Part shown: positions 1 through 10,240 of the stretch, one piece after another
Layout: each line of letters begins with the position of its first letter
Numbering within the stretch: position 1 is the first letter of the stretch
Source: an uncultured Veillonellaceae bacterium
GTDB taxonomy: Bacteria; Bacillota; Negativicutes; Selenomonadales; Selenomonadaceae
Assembly: GCA_900314825.1 (NCBI GenBank)
Contig: OMWS01000029.1
Location: 1-58,248, forward strand
DNA length: 58,248 bases
Direction of reading: 5' to 3'
Made by a program: the position numbers and the translations under genes
Notes under the pieces: generated by a model
Database searches by the model: none
Told to the model about the DNA's origin: nothing
What the model saw: only the letters and a program-made list of their open reading frames with translations

Positions 1-1
1 C

Positions 2-112
2 GTCCCCTGCACGGCGCTCCTGCACCTGAATGTTGAAACGTACAAGCCCGAAGACTGCCCGCTCTGCAGAGAGGGCGTGCCGATGACAAAGCGCGGGCGC
101 ACTGGCAAATAA
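2..112 (+). CDS. pyrE: C-terminal end of probable orotate phosphoribosyltransferase (partial)
   Basis: The window opens inside a reading frame whose last 36 residues are visible before a TAA stop at 110-112. The tail contains ALLHLNVETYKPEDCPLC followed by a basic end. This Cys-rich, hydrophilic tail resembles the end of the PyrE form that carries a C-terminal CPLC-type extension in Firmicutes. PyrE joins orotate to PRPP to form OMP in pyrimidine synthesis. The catalytic part lies outside the window, so the identity rests on the tail and on pyrR lying 3 kb downstream. Another protein with a CxxC tail cannot be excluded. Confidence 0.55.
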   Translation, partial: VPCTALLHLNVETYKPEDCPLCREGVPMTKRGRTGK

Positions 113-148
113 CGCGGAAAATCCTGTACAACCAAACAAGCAAAAGCA

Positions 149-186
149 AGGGCAAGTGTAATGTTTTCTTCCGCTTGCCCTCTTTT
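149..186 (+). terminator. Rho-independent terminator after pyrE
   Basis: An 8-bp stem, AGGGCAAG (149-156) pairing with CTTGCCCT (174-181), is followed by CTTTT. It separates the upstream pyrimidine gene from the ACT-hom-thrB-pyrR group. Confidence 0.75.
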
Positions 187-230
187 CATGGACAAATTGA
201 AAATGCAGGGTAGCATTCATGGACGTTTGA

Positions 231-239
231 TGGTATAAT
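231..239 (+). promoter_or_regulatory. Extended -10 promoter for the ACT-hom-thrB-pyrR operon
   Basis: TGGTATAAT is a perfect -10 hexamer (234-239) preceded by a TGn extension. No good -35 lies 16-18 nt upstream, as is common for extended -10 promoters. It sits downstream of the terminator at 149-186 and about 65 nt before the first start codon. Confidence 0.6.
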
Positions 240-304
240 ATCCCACGTACGAAAACAAAAATACTGTATAAACATACGTTGTATGATACTCTGGAGGCTA
301 GACC

Positions 305-751
305 ATGGAAAAACAAAAAAACGGGTTCTTCCTTGTACGCGAGGAGATCCTGCCCGAAGCGATCAAGAAGACGATCCGCGTGAAAGAAATGCTCAAGCGC
401 GATGACAAGCTCACGATCAACGAAGCCGTCAAAGAAATGGATCTTTCGCGCAGCGCCTACTACAAATACAAGGACTACGTTTTTCCATTTTACGAGGCCA
501 GCCAGAACAAGATCGTCACGCTGACGTTCCTCCTCGAGCACAAGAAGGGCGTGCTGTCGAGCGTGCTCAACACGATCTCGCAAGACTCCGGCAGCGTCCT
601 CACGATCAACCAGGGCATCCCGCTGCAGGGCGTCGCGAATGCGACCGTATCCATCGAGACAGCACAGCTCTCCGTCGACCTCGAGGCGCTCCTCGACAAG
701 CTCCGCATGGTCGACGGCGTGAAGCGCCTCGAAGTCCTCGGGCAAGCGTGA
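305..751 (+). CDS. ACT domain-containing protein (PheB-like, UPF0735 family)
   Basis: A 148-residue protein starting at ATG 305 behind a GGAGG at 293-297. Residues about 35-60 look like a helix-turn-helix (TINEAVKEMDLSRSAYYKYK), and about 71-146 form an ACT domain beginning IVTLTFLLEHKKGVLSSVL. ACT domains bind amino acids. Small HTH-ACT proteins of this type commonly sit directly upstream of homoserine dehydrogenase in clostridia and relatives. The stop overlaps the upstream region of hom, so the two are probably co-transcribed. Role inferred: amino-acid sensor for the aspartate/threonine branch. B. subtilis PheB was once called a chorismate mutase, but no such activity is evident here. Confidence 0.85.
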   Translation: MEKQKNGFFLVREEILPEAIKKTIRVKEMLKRDDKLTINEAVKEMDLSRSAYYKYKDYVFPFYEASQNKIVTLTFLLEHKKGVLSSVLNTISQDSGSVLTINQGIPLQGVANATVSIETAQLSVDLEALLDKLRMVDGVKRLEVLGQA

Positions 752-768
752 AGGAAAGAGGTGTGTCG

Positions 769-2067
769 ATGATGAAAGAAGCAATCAAGATCGGCCTTTT
801 GGGCTCCGGCACGGTCGGCTCGGGCGTCGTCCGCGTGCTCCGCGAAAACATGGAAGAAATCACGGCGAGAGTCGGCACACGGCTCGTCCTCGCCAAAGTG
901 CTCGTACGCGATCTTACGAAGCCGCGCCCGTACCTCGACGGCATCGAGCTCACGACGAAGCCGGAAGATATCCTCGAGGATGATGAAATCTCCGTCGTCG
1001 TCGAAGTCATGGGCGGCATCCACCCGGCGAAAGACTATATGCTGCGCGCCATGGCGAACGGGAAGAGCGTCGTGACAGCAAACAAAGACGTCGTCGCGGA
1101 ATTCGGCCACGAGCTCTTCGACATGGCGGAGCAGCACGACGTCGATTTCCGTTTCGAAGCGAGCGTCGGCGGCGGCATCCCGATCATCATGCCGCTGAAG
1201 CAGTGCCTGACGGCGAACCGCATCTCGGAAGTCCTCGGCATCGTGAACGGCACGACGAACTACATGCTCACGAAGATGAGCGAGGACGGCGCGGGCTATG
1301 ACGACGTGCTGAAGGAAGCGCAGGAAAAAGGCTACGCCGAAGCGAATCCGTCCGCCGACGTCGACGGCCTCGATGCCGCGCGCAAGGCGGCCATCCTCGC
1401 CTCCATCGCCTTCAATATGCGCATCAACTTTGCCGATGTCTCCGTCGAAGGCATCACGAAGATCACGCCGGAAGACATCGCCTACGCGAAAAATCTCGGC
1501 TATGTTGTGAAGCTCCTCGCCATCGGCAAGGAAACAGAAGACGGCGCGAACGTGCGCGTCCATCCGGTCTTTTTGCCGAAAGAGCATCCGCTGGCCTCCG
1601 TCAATGGCGTGTACAACGCCATCTTCGTGCGCGGCAACGCCATCGGCGAAGCGATGTTCTACGGCCCCGGCGCCGGCAGCCTGCCGACAGCCTCGGCCGT
1701 CGTTGCGGATGTCATTGATGTCTCGCGCGACATCGTCCACCATGCGTTCGGACGGATGAACTGCACGTGCTACCGTGAAAAGCGGCTGTGCCCGCTGGAA
1801 AAAACGTCGTCCTCGTACTATGTGCGCCTGCTCGTCGATGACAAGCCCGGCGTGCTCGGCGCGATCGCGACGGCGTTCGGCAATGCGGACGTGAGCCTGC
1901 AGTCCGTCATCCAGACGCAGCGTGATGAAAAAGATCATGCGGAAATCGTGGCCATCACGCATTGCGTGACACATGCGAACATCCTCGCGGCGCTCGGCGT
2001 GCTCAAGGCTTTGCCGGTCGTCAACGAAGTCCGCAACCTCATCCGCGTGGAAAATGACCGGGGGTGA
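769..2067 (+). CDS. hom: Homoserine dehydrogenase
   Basis: Reduces aspartate-4-semialdehyde to homoserine with NAD(P)H, the branch point toward threonine and methionine. The 432-residue protein has a Rossmann motif (GLLGSGTVGSGVV, near residue 9), the conserved TANKDVVAE and EASVGGGIPI stretches, the catalytic-domain segments NGTTNYML and ADVDGLDAARK, and a C-terminal ACT domain (about 345-430) expected to give threonine feedback. I chose ATG 769 because AGAGG lies 7 nt upstream; an in-frame GTG at 748 overlaps the previous stop and would add seven residues. It is followed 4 nt later by thrB. Length is normal for the ACT-containing single-function form. Confidence 0.96.
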   Translation: MMKEAIKIGLLGSGTVGSGVVRVLRENMEEITARVGTRLVLAKVLVRDLTKPRPYLDGIELTTKPEDILEDDEISVVVEVMGGIHPAKDYMLRAMANGKSVVTANKDVVAEFGHELFDMAEQHDVDFRFEASVGGGIPIIMPLKQCLTANRISEVLGIVNGTTNYMLTKMSEDGAGYDDVLKEAQEKGYAEANPSADVDGLDAARKAAILASIAFNMRINFADVSVEGITKITPEDIAYAKNLGYVVKLLAIGKETEDGANVRVHPVFLPKEHPLASVNGVYNAIFVRGNAIGEAMFYGPGAGSLPTASAVVADVIDVSRDIVHHAFGRMNCTCYREKRLCPLEKTSSSYYVRLLVDDKPGVLGAIATAFGNADVSLQSVIQTQRDEKDHAEIVAITHCVTHANILAALGVLKALPVVNEVRNLIRVENDRG

Positions 2068-2071
2068 CACG

Positions 2072-3644
<1,573 letters not shown>

Positions 3645-3668
3645 GCCCACGGAACAAGCTTCTTCCGT

Positions 3669-3696
3669 AAAAAGTGTGTGAAGTTGCTCGTGCAAC
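3669..3696 (+). repeat. 28-bp element, copy A (recombinase-associated)
   Basis: Begins AAAAAGTGTGTGAA and ends with the inverted core GTTGC-TCGT-GCAAC. It lies 25 nt after the pyrR stop. It matches copy B at 24 of 28 positions and the reverse complement of copy C at 24 of 28. Two small hairpins flank it: ACGGAA/TTCCGT (3649-3668) and CCGAACG/CGTTCGG (3728-3746). Function unknown; candidate recombination site or operator for the recombinase downstream. Confidence 0.75.
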
Positions 3697-3781
3697 GCGT
3701 CAGCGGAACATCCTAAGCCGCAGCATCCCGAACGGACAACGTTCGGAAGCAATAGCACAACGACATCAGGGCAAGCAGCAG

Positions 3782-3824
3782 ATCCATAGCAGCAGACCAA
3801 AAATGCTGCTATGGATTTTGTTTT
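3782..3824 (+). terminator. Strong terminator after pyrR
   Basis: A perfect 13-bp stem, ATCCATAGCAGCA (3782-3794) with TGCTGCTATGGAT (3804-3816), 9-nt loop, then TTTGTTTT. It ends the threonine/pyrR transcript and insulates the recombinase promoter that starts 13 nt later. Confidence 0.9.
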
Positions 3825-3836
3825 GAGGTTTTACTG

Positions 3837-3865
3837 TTGACAATAGGAAAAGTGCACAGTAAAAT
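3837..3865 (+). promoter_or_regulatory. Consensus-like sigma-70 promoter of the tyrosine recombinase
   Basis: TTGACA (3837-3842), exactly 17 nt spacer, TAAAAT (3860-3865). The gene therefore has a strong private promoter, which is notable for a recombinase. Confidence 0.85.
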
Positions 3866-3890
3866 AACGTTAGCAAATTTGAAAGGAACG

Positions 3891-3944
3891 ATGCTTCCCT
3901 ATGACGGCTACTTCCAATCCTTATCCCTCCGAAAAAGTGTCTGA
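3891..3944 (+). CDS. Possible 17-codon upstream ORF overlapping the recombinase start
   Basis: ATG 3891 has a well placed ribosome site (AAAGGAA ending 3 nt before it) and reads 17 codons, MLPYDGYFQSLSLRKSV, to TGA 3942-3944. This frame differs from the recombinase, whose first ATG (3901) has the same ribosome site at a poorer distance of about 13 nt. It could be a regulatory leader peptide, or chance. Only the geometry supports it. Confidence 0.25.
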   Translation: MLPYDGYFQSLSLRKSV

Positions 3945-4929
3945 TGTTGCTGTTGCAACCCCTACCACAATTTCAACGGCAACAGCGTCCATCATGTCAC
4001 CAGATTACTTTGTGGCGCATTGGCAAGAAATCCTGCCGCGTTACATTGGCCACGGCCGACCGTCGGCTGACACGATGGTTCATTACACATCGTACATCCA
4101 ACAGTTTTTTGATTGGTGCACAGCGATCGGTCGTCATCCGATGGCGGTCACGGATTTCGAGATGCGCGGCTTCTTGGAATGGCTGTACGGCCAAGGCTAC
4201 AAAGATGACACGATTGCCGTGAAGCTCGTCTCGATCCGGCGGCTCTTCAACGCCGCTGAACGCTTGCACATCATCATCGACAACCCGTGCCAAGACCTCT
4301 ACGTGCCGAACGCGACGCCAGACGAGCTCATTCATTTTTTCACGCCAGATCAATTGTATGAAATCTGCGAGTTCTATGGAATAAACGATGATGTTTTCCT
4401 TCGCGAACGCAACATCGCCATCGTCTACCTCATGGGCGTTGAAGGCATGCGTAACGTCGAAGTCCATCGCATGAACCGCGAAGACATCGACACGGACATG
4501 AATTCTATTTTCGTACGCGGCAAAGGCCACGATCGTCGTATTTTTCCATGTGATGAGACGATGTCTCATTTGAAGGCGTATCTTTCTACTTGTCCGGCAA
4601 AAGTTCCAAAGGACGGAGCGTTTACGCCCATGTTCCTTTCTAATTCGCACAAAAATAAAAACGGTCGCCTATCTCGAAATGGAATTCGCTTCATCATTGA
4701 CCAGTCGCTCGTCGAGACCGGCTTCAAGCGGCCCGGCGTCAGCTGTCATGCGCTCAGGCACAGCGCCGGCACGAATCTCTACGCCGCGACGAAAGACCTG
4801 CGTCTCGTCCAGGACACGCTCGGCCATCGCGATCCGAAGACGACGGCACGCTATGCCCACGTCCAGGAACGCCTCAAGAACCGCCGCACCGCTTCCATCG
4901 TGCCGCGGCCGCAGCCGCCGAAATCCTGA
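3901..4929 (+). CDS. Tyrosine recombinase / integrase (Xer-like)
   Basis: A 342-residue site-specific recombinase. All catalytic residues are visible: Arg184 (GMRNVE), Lys208 (GKGHDRR), His283 and Arg286 (HALRH), His309 (LGH) and nucleophile Tyr318 (ARYAHV). Residues about 33-125 form the SAM-like N-terminal DNA-binding domain. The first about 31 residues are Ser/Thr/Ala-rich and low in structure; Met32 (ATG 3994) is an alternative start that would place copy B of the 28-bp element outside the protein, but it has no clear ribosome site. It stands alone between two terminators, with 28-bp elements upstream, inside and downstream. It could be a chromosome dimer resolvase of the single-Xer type, a domesticated integrase or an inversion enzyme; sequence alone does not decide. 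Confidence 0.88.
   Translation: MTATSNPYPSEKVSDVAVATPTTISTATASIMSPDYFVAHWQEILPRYIGHGRPSADTMVHYTSYIQQFFDWCTAIGRHPMAVTDFEMRGFLEWLYGQGYKDDTIAVKLVSIRRLFNAAERLHIIIDNPCQDLYVPNATPDELIHFFTPDQLYEICEFYGINDDVFLRERNIAIVYLMGVEGMRNVEVHRMNREDIDTDMNSIFVRGKGHDRRIFPCDETMSHLKAYLSTCPAKVPKDGAFTPMFLSNSHKNKNGRLSRNGIRFIIDQSLVETGFKRPGVSCHALRHSAGTNLYAATKDLRLVQDTLGHRDPKTTARYAHVQERLKNRRTASIVPRPQPPKS
3932..3959 (+). repeat. 28-bp element, copy B (inside 5' end of recombinase gene)
   Basis: Begins AAAAAGTGTCTGAT and ends GTTGC-TGTT-GCAAC, same orientation as copy A, 263 bp downstream of it. It overlaps codons 11-20 of the recombinase as annotated and lies about 67 nt downstream of the -10 box. Confidence 0.75.
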
Positions 4930-4942
4930 ATCTGTGTACGTT

Positions 4943-4970
4943 GTTGCGCGTGCAACTTCTCGCACTTTTT
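4943..4970 (-). repeat. 28-bp element, copy C (inverted, downstream of recombinase)
   Basis: On the minus strand it reads AAAAAGTGCGAGAA then GTTGC-ACGC-GCAAC. It starts 14 nt after the recombinase stop and is inverted relative to copies A and B. Eight leading bases, GA at 12-13 and both five-base core arms are invariant in all three copies. Confidence 0.75.
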
Positions 4971-4989
4971 GCATGCAATCAAACACAAA

Positions 4990-5035
4990 AAACCGTCAAG
5001 GCTTCACAGTCGCATGACTGCTGCCTTGACGGTTT
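4990..5035. terminator. Bidirectional terminator between recombinase and ahbB
   Basis: A 13-bp perfect stem, AAACCGTCAAGGC (4990-5002) with GCCTTGACGGTTT (5023-5035), with an inner AGTC/GACT hairpin in the loop. T-rich on the right (+ strand) and A-rich on the left, so it can end both converging transcripts. Confidence 0.85.
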
Positions 5036-5049
5036 CTGTTTCTCTTGGC

Positions 5050-5634
5050 TTATTCGCTGAAATATTTCATTGACGTCTTCTTCCACTCTTTTTTCGAGTA
5101 GAGCATGACGCGGTTCGGCACGTGATTTTCTTTTGCGAGCTTGTCCGCAATCGCTTCGCATTCCTCGCGGCTGTGGCCGTGGATCATCGTGTAGAGATTG
5201 TACGGCCAGCCCGGCGCCGTATTGCGGTCGTAGCAATGCGAGACGGCGGGCGACTGCGCCATGGCAGTCGCGACCTCATCGAGGCGATCCACCGGCACTT
5301 CCCACGCGCAGAGCGCGTTCGCAGCAAAGCCAATCTCGCGATGGCGCAGGACGGCGCCCATCTTGCGGATCATGTGCTGCTCGCCCAGTTCCTTGACGCG
5401 ATCAAGAAAGACCGCTTCCGTCACGCCGGCACGCGCCGCGAGCTCCTTGTAAGGCTCGGGAACGAGCGGAAAGTCGCCTTGCAGCGCACGCACGACGGCT
5501 TTATCGAGGTCGCTCATCGTCACGCGCTTGCCGGACGACGTCGAAGAAGGTCCATGCGACGAAGAGACTGCTACGTTTTTTTGTTTTTGCGTCAAGCCGC
5601 ACACACCTCTCGTTGTTTCATCATCGCAGTTCAC
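5050..5634 (-). CDS. ahbB: Siroheme decarboxylase, AhbB-type subunit (Lrp/AsnC-like)
   Basis: AhbA and AhbB together decarboxylate siroheme to didecarboxysiroheme in the alternative heme (and heme d1) route. The conserved region has an Lrp-like HTH (DKAVVRALQGDFPLVPEPY) followed by GAVLRHREIGF and SHCYDRNTAPGWPYNLYTM, characteristic of the B subunit. The GTG start at 5634 overlaps the ahbA stop as GTGA, suggesting translational coupling. The first about 39 residues are Ser/Gln-rich and unconserved in look, so an internal start (TTG 5595 behind AGAGG, or ATG 5517) is possible. Later Ahb pathway genes are not in the window. Confidence 0.85.
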   Translation of the reverse strand: MNCDDETTRGVCGLTQKQKNVAVSSSHGPSSTSSGKRVTMSDLDKAVVRALQGDFPLVPEPYKELAARAGVTEAVFLDRVKELGEQHMIRKMGAVLRHREIGFAANALCAWEVPVDRLDEVATAMAQSPAVSHCYDRNTAPGWPYNLYTMIHGHSREECEAIADKLAKENHVPNRVMLYSKKEWKKTSMKYFSE

Positions 5635-6089
5635 TTCAACTGGAACTGCACATTGATCTTGTATTTCTTCCGCGCCTTGAGATTCATCATGCCGCGCACG
5701 CCGGGAAGCGCCCGCACCTCGTGCAGGATGCGTTTCTCGAGCGCCGGGTCCGGCGTCAGGAGCGTGAACCAGAGATTGTATTTCCCCTCGCGCTCATAAT
5801 TATGCGTCGCGCCCGGATACTGATTCACGGCTTCGGCGACCGTCTTCATCGCCGGCTCGTCCACCTCCAGCGCGACGAGCGTGCCTTCATAGCCAAGCTG
5901 CGACGAATTGAAGAATGTGCCGATGCGGCGCAGGAAACCTGCCGCCTGCAAGGCTTTGAGATGCGCGATCACCGTCGCCTCATCCGTCCCGAGCTCTTCC
6001 CCGAGCTTCGCGAACGGATGGCTGCAGACAGGGAGATGCGCCTGCAAGAGGTTCAAGAGCGCTTTGTCAAACGGCGATAAGTTCATCAT
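5631..6089 (-). CDS. ahbA: Siroheme decarboxylase, AhbA-type subunit (Lrp/AsnC-like)
   Basis: 152 residues with an Lrp/AsnC HTH (FDKALLNLLQAHLPV and ATVIAHLKALQAAGFLRRIG) and a RAM-like half containing FFNSSQLGYEGTLVALEV and ATHNYEREGKYNLWFTL, fitting the A subunit. ATG 6089 was chosen because GGAGGAGG lies 7 nt upstream; an in-frame upstream codon at 6107 would run through that ribosome site. Overlaps ahbB by 4 nt. Although Lrp-like, this pair is known in other organisms as an enzyme rather than a regulator; a regulatory role cannot be excluded from sequence. Confidence 0.85.
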   Translation of the reverse strand: MMNLSPFDKALLNLLQAHLPVCSHPFAKLGEELGTDEATVIAHLKALQAAGFLRRIGTFFNSSQLGYEGTLVALEVDEPAMKTVAEAVNQYPGATHNYEREGKYNLWFTLLTPDPALEKRILHEVRALPGVRGMMNLKARKKYKINVQFQLK

Positions 6090-6167
6090 GGAGCTGCCTC
6101 CTCCCACACAATGGTTCGTAACGCAAAGGTTCCGCGGATCCAGATTTATGAATCCGATTCATTGTGT

Positions 6168-6794
6168 TTATTTTAACAGCGCCTCCCCAATCACGTCAAG
6201 CAAATCTGAACGCCCTTCATTTTTCAGCGACGAGTACGGCAGCACGGAAAGATCTGACACGCCGAGCGCGCGCTGGATGACGGCCACCTGCTTCTGCCGT
6301 GCCGTCTTGCCGAGCTTGTCTGCCTTCGTCGCGATGACGAGCACGGGCAGTCCGCGCCGCACGAGCCACTGGAACATCTCGATGTCGGACGCCATCGGCG
6401 CGTGACGGATGTCGATGAGCTGGCAGACGAACTGCAAGTCCTGCGAGGTCGTCAGATATTCTTCGATGAAGGCCGCCCAGAGCTTTCGGTTCCCCTTTCC
6501 TGTCTTTGCATAGCCATAGCCAGGCAGGTCGACGAGATAAAAATTCTGCCGCGCTTCCCGTCCCGGGAGCTTCGCGCCGAGCTCGTAGAAGTTGATCGTC
6601 TGCGTCTTGCCCGGCTGCGACGAGACGCGCGCGAGATTCTTGACGCGCGTCAGCGAGTTGATGAGCGACGATTTGCCGACGTTCGAGCGGCCGATGAAGA
6701 CGAATTCCGGCAGCCGCTCCGACGGGTATTGCGACTTCGTGACGGCAGACGCGAGGTACTGCGCTTGCGTGATGATGACTTCTTGCTCTTTCAT
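6168..6794 (-). CDS. engB: Ribosome biogenesis GTP-binding protein EngB/YsxC
   Basis: A 208-residue GTPase of the TrmE-Era-EngA-EngB group, needed for 50S subunit assembly. G1 is GRSNVGKS (35-42), G3 is DLPGYGYA (from 89), G4 is TKADK (about 153). Start ATG 6794 has AGAGAGGA about 5 nt upstream; ATG 6821 in frame would overlap that site. It follows the clpX terminator with no obvious promoter of its own, so it may depend on read-through from clpX, its usual neighbour in Firmicutes. Confidence 0.95.
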   Translation of the reverse strand: MKEQEVIITQAQYLASAVTKSQYPSERLPEFVFIGRSNVGKSSLINSLTRVKNLARVSSQPGKTQTINFYELGAKLPGREARQNFYLVDLPGYGYAKTGKGNRKLWAAFIEEYLTTSQDLQFVCQLIDIRHAPMASDIEMFQWLVRRGLPVLVIATKADKLGKTARQKQVAVIQRALGVSDLSVLPYSSLKNEGRSDLLDVIGEALLK

Positions 6795-6830
6795 CGTGTC
6801 CTCTCTTTCTGATTGCTTCAAAAAGCTTCG

Positions 6831-6862
6831 AAAAAAGCCTCTCCAATCCTGGAGAGGCTTTT
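6831..6862 (-). terminator. Terminator after clpX
   Basis: Perfect 12-bp stem, AAAAGCCTCTCC with GGAGAGGCTTTT around a 6-nt loop; on the minus strand it ends in a run of T. It lies only about 37 nt before the engB start. Confidence 0.88.
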
Positions 6863-6882
6863 GATGACTTCCAATCGAACCG

Positions 6883-8148
<1,266 letters not shown>

Positions 8149-8159
8149 AGGCTCACCCC

Positions 8160-8816
8160 TCAGTCTTCGGCTTTCGCCTTGGAGGTTCTCGTGGACTTCG
8201 CCGGTTTCTCAGCCTTTTCCGTCTTGCCGGCCGCCGCCTTGCGCGTGATGACTTCGTCGATGAGGCCATACGCTTTCGCTTCGGCCGCCGTCATGAAGTT
8301 GTCGCGCTCCGTGTCCTCGACGATCTTCTCGATCTTCTGGCCCGTCGTGTCCGCGAGGATCTCATTGATGACTTCGCGGATGCGCAGGATTTCTTTCGCC
8401 TGGATCTGGATATCCGTGGACTGGCCCTGCGCGCCGCCGAGCGGCTGATGGATCATGATGCGCGACATCGGGAGAGCGAAGCGCTTCCCCTTTGCGCCCG
8501 CCGTCAGCAGGACAGAGCCCATGCTGGCCGCCTGGCCGATGCAGATGGTCGAGACGTCGGGCTTTATATACTGCATGGTGTCGTAGATGGCGAGGCCCGC
8601 CGTCACGACGCCGCCCGGGCTGTTGATGTAGAGGTAGATGTCCTTGTCCGGGTCCTCGGATTCGAGGAACAGGAGCTGCGCGACGACCGTGTTCGCCACG
8701 GCATCGTCGATCGCGCCGCCGAGGAAGATGATGCGGTCTTTGAGGAGGCGCGAGTAAATGTCATACGCGCGCTCGCCGCGGTTCGAGGTCTCGACGACCA
8801 TTGGTACGTAATTCAT
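8160..8816 (-). CDS. clpP: ATP-dependent Clp protease proteolytic subunit ClpP
   Basis: Serine peptidase of the ClpXP complex. Catalytic Ser98 (GQAASMGS), His123 (MIHQPLGG) and Asp172 (TERDNF) are all present. At 218 residues it is about 20-25 longer than most ClpP proteins because of a Lys/Ala/Glu-rich tail after LIDEVITRK (residues 194-218). The tail is low complexity and highly charged, and would project from the apical region where ClpX docks. Start ATG 8816 has an AGGGGG ribosome site about 9 nt upstream. Confidence 0.96.
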   Translation of the reverse strand: MNYVPMVVETSNRGERAYDIYSRLLKDRIIFLGGAIDDAVANTVVAQLLFLESEDPDKDIYLYINSPGGVVTAGLAIYDTMQYIKPDVSTICIGQAASMGSVLLTAGAKGKRFALPMSRIMIHQPLGGAQGQSTDIQIQAKEILRIREVINEILADTTGQKIEKIVEDTERDNFMTAAEAKAYGLIDEVITRKAAAGKTEKAEKPAKSTRTSKAKAED

Positions 8817-8844
8817 GTGTCTATGCCCCCTAGGGAAAAGGGAT

Positions 8845-10137
8845 TCACTCTGCGATGCTGTCGAAGATGAACTGCATCGTCTTGTTGCGGGCCACCGAGT
8901 TCACGAGGTCGCCCTGCCGTCCCTGCTCGCGGATGATCTTCTTAACCTGCTTCGGCGTCGCGCCATAAGCGGCAGCCATGATCTCCACTTCTTTGTCGAG
9001 ATCTTCTTTTTCCACCGTGATGTTTTCCGCTTTCGCGACTTCTTCGAGCATGAGGCCCGTGCGGACGTTCTTCTCCGCCGTCTCGCGGTACGTCTCGCGG
9101 AGTTTCGCGATGTCCGTGCCGGCGAACTGCAGGTACTGCTCGAGCTGCATGCCCTGCTGCGCGAGGCGCATCTGCATCTCGCGGATCATGCGCTCGACTT
9201 CGTTGTCGATCATGACGGGCGGGACGTCGACCGTCGTATTGTTCGTCGCCGTCTCGAGCGCCTGCTCTTTCTGCGCATCTGCGGCCTTGCGCTCGTTGTT
9301 CTTCTGGAGGTTTTCGCGGATATCGGCCTTCAAGGCATCGAGCGTGTCGAACTTGCTCGCAGCTTTCGCGAACGCGTCGTTGATCTCCGGCAGTTCCTTG
9401 CGCTTGATGCTGTTGACTTTGCAATGGAAGACGGCCGCTTTGCCCGCGAGGTCTTTCGCATGATATTCCTGCGGGAACGTGACGTTCACGTCTTTTTCCT
9501 CGCCGGCATGGACGCCGACGAGCTGATCCTCAAAGCCCGGGATGAAACTCCCCGAGCCGATCTCGAGCGGATAGTCTTTGCCTTCGCCGCCGGCGAACGC
9601 GACGCCGTCGATCTCGCCTTTGTAGTCGAGCGTCGTGAAATCGCCTTTTTCCACAGCTGCGCCTTCCGGAGCGTCGACCATCTTCGACTGATGCTCCGCC
9701 ATGTGGTCGAGCTGCTGCTGGACAGCTTCGTCCGTGACCTCCTCGATTTTCTTCTCGATCTTGAGACCCTTGTATTCGCCGAGCGTGACCTCCGGGCGCG
9801 GCACGACCGTCGCCTTGAACACGAGGTCCTTGCCGTCTTCGAGCGTCACGATCTCGACTTCCGGACGCGCGACGATCGTCTCGATGCTCTGGTCTTTCAT
9901 CGCATCTTCAATCGCTTTCGGCGCGAGGAGGTCAAAGGCTTCCTGCAGGACGGCGTCCTTGCCGACGTGCGTCTCGACGATGCGGCGCGGTGCCTTGCCT
10001 TTGCGGAAGCCGGGGATTTTCACCTGGCTTGCAAGGCGCGTGCAAGCGCGGCTTTCTGCCTTGTCGAGCTCGGCGCTTTCGACTTCGATCGTCAGGACGA
10101 CCTGCTGGTTCTCTATCTTTTCTGCTGAAACTTTCAT
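8845..10137 (-). CDS. tig: Trigger factor
   Basis: Ribosome-bound chaperone and peptidyl-prolyl isomerase that meets nascent chains. 430 residues: N-terminal ribosome-binding domain with the loop [10 protein letters not shown] (about residue 44 on), a central FKBP domain ([17 protein letters not shown], then [11 protein letters not shown]) and a helical C-terminal domain. Start ATG 10137 lies downstream of AGGAGG. First gene of the tig-clpP-clpX unit, with its own promoter. Confidence 0.97.
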   Translation of the reverse strand: MKVSAEKIENQQVVLTIEVESAELDKAESRACTRLASQVKIPGFRKGKAPRRIVETHVGKDAVLQEAFDLLAPKAIEDAMKDQSIETIVARPEVEIVTLEDGKDLVFKATVVPRPEVTLGEYKGLKIEKKIEEVTDEAVQQQLDHMAEHQSKMVDAPEGAAVEKGDFTTLDYKGEIDGVAFAGGEGKDYPLEIGSGSFIPGFEDQLVGVHAGEEKDVNVTFPQEYHAKDLAGKAAVFHCKVNSIKRKELPEINDAFAKAASKFDTLDALKADIRENLQKNNERKAADAQKEQALETATNNTTVDVPPVMIDNEVERMIREMQMRLAQQGMQLEQYLQFAGTDIAKLRETYRETAEKNVRTGLMLEEVAKAENITVEKEDLDKEVEIMAAAYGATPKQVKKIIREQGRQGDLVNSVARNKTMQFIFDSIAE

Positions 10138-10200
10138 CTTTGGGGATGACCTCCTGTTGAAATATCAAAATCGTGTACAAGAAAAAACTCATACGAAGTC

Positions 10201-10229
10201 AGCATACCACAAAACGCTGGAAAACACAA
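10201..10229 (-). promoter_or_regulatory. Promoter of tig-clpP-clpX
   Basis: On the minus strand: TTGTGT, 17-nt spacer, TATGCT, with TGG just before the -10 (extended -10). It lies between the GerMN lipoprotein gene and tig. Confidence 0.6.
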
Positions 10230-10240
10230 GATTGTGTGAT

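Noticed and set aside
3645..3836. PyrR-type attenuator after pyrR
   Set aside because: No PyrR-binding loop consensus or antiterminator is apparent, the terminator is a plain perfect stem, and the next gene is a recombinase.
3669..4970. Integron attC-type sites for the recombinase
   Set aside because: The arms do not fit the GTTRRRY/RYYYAAC core sites, and no cassette array is visible; the recombinase also lacks an obvious integron-specific insert.
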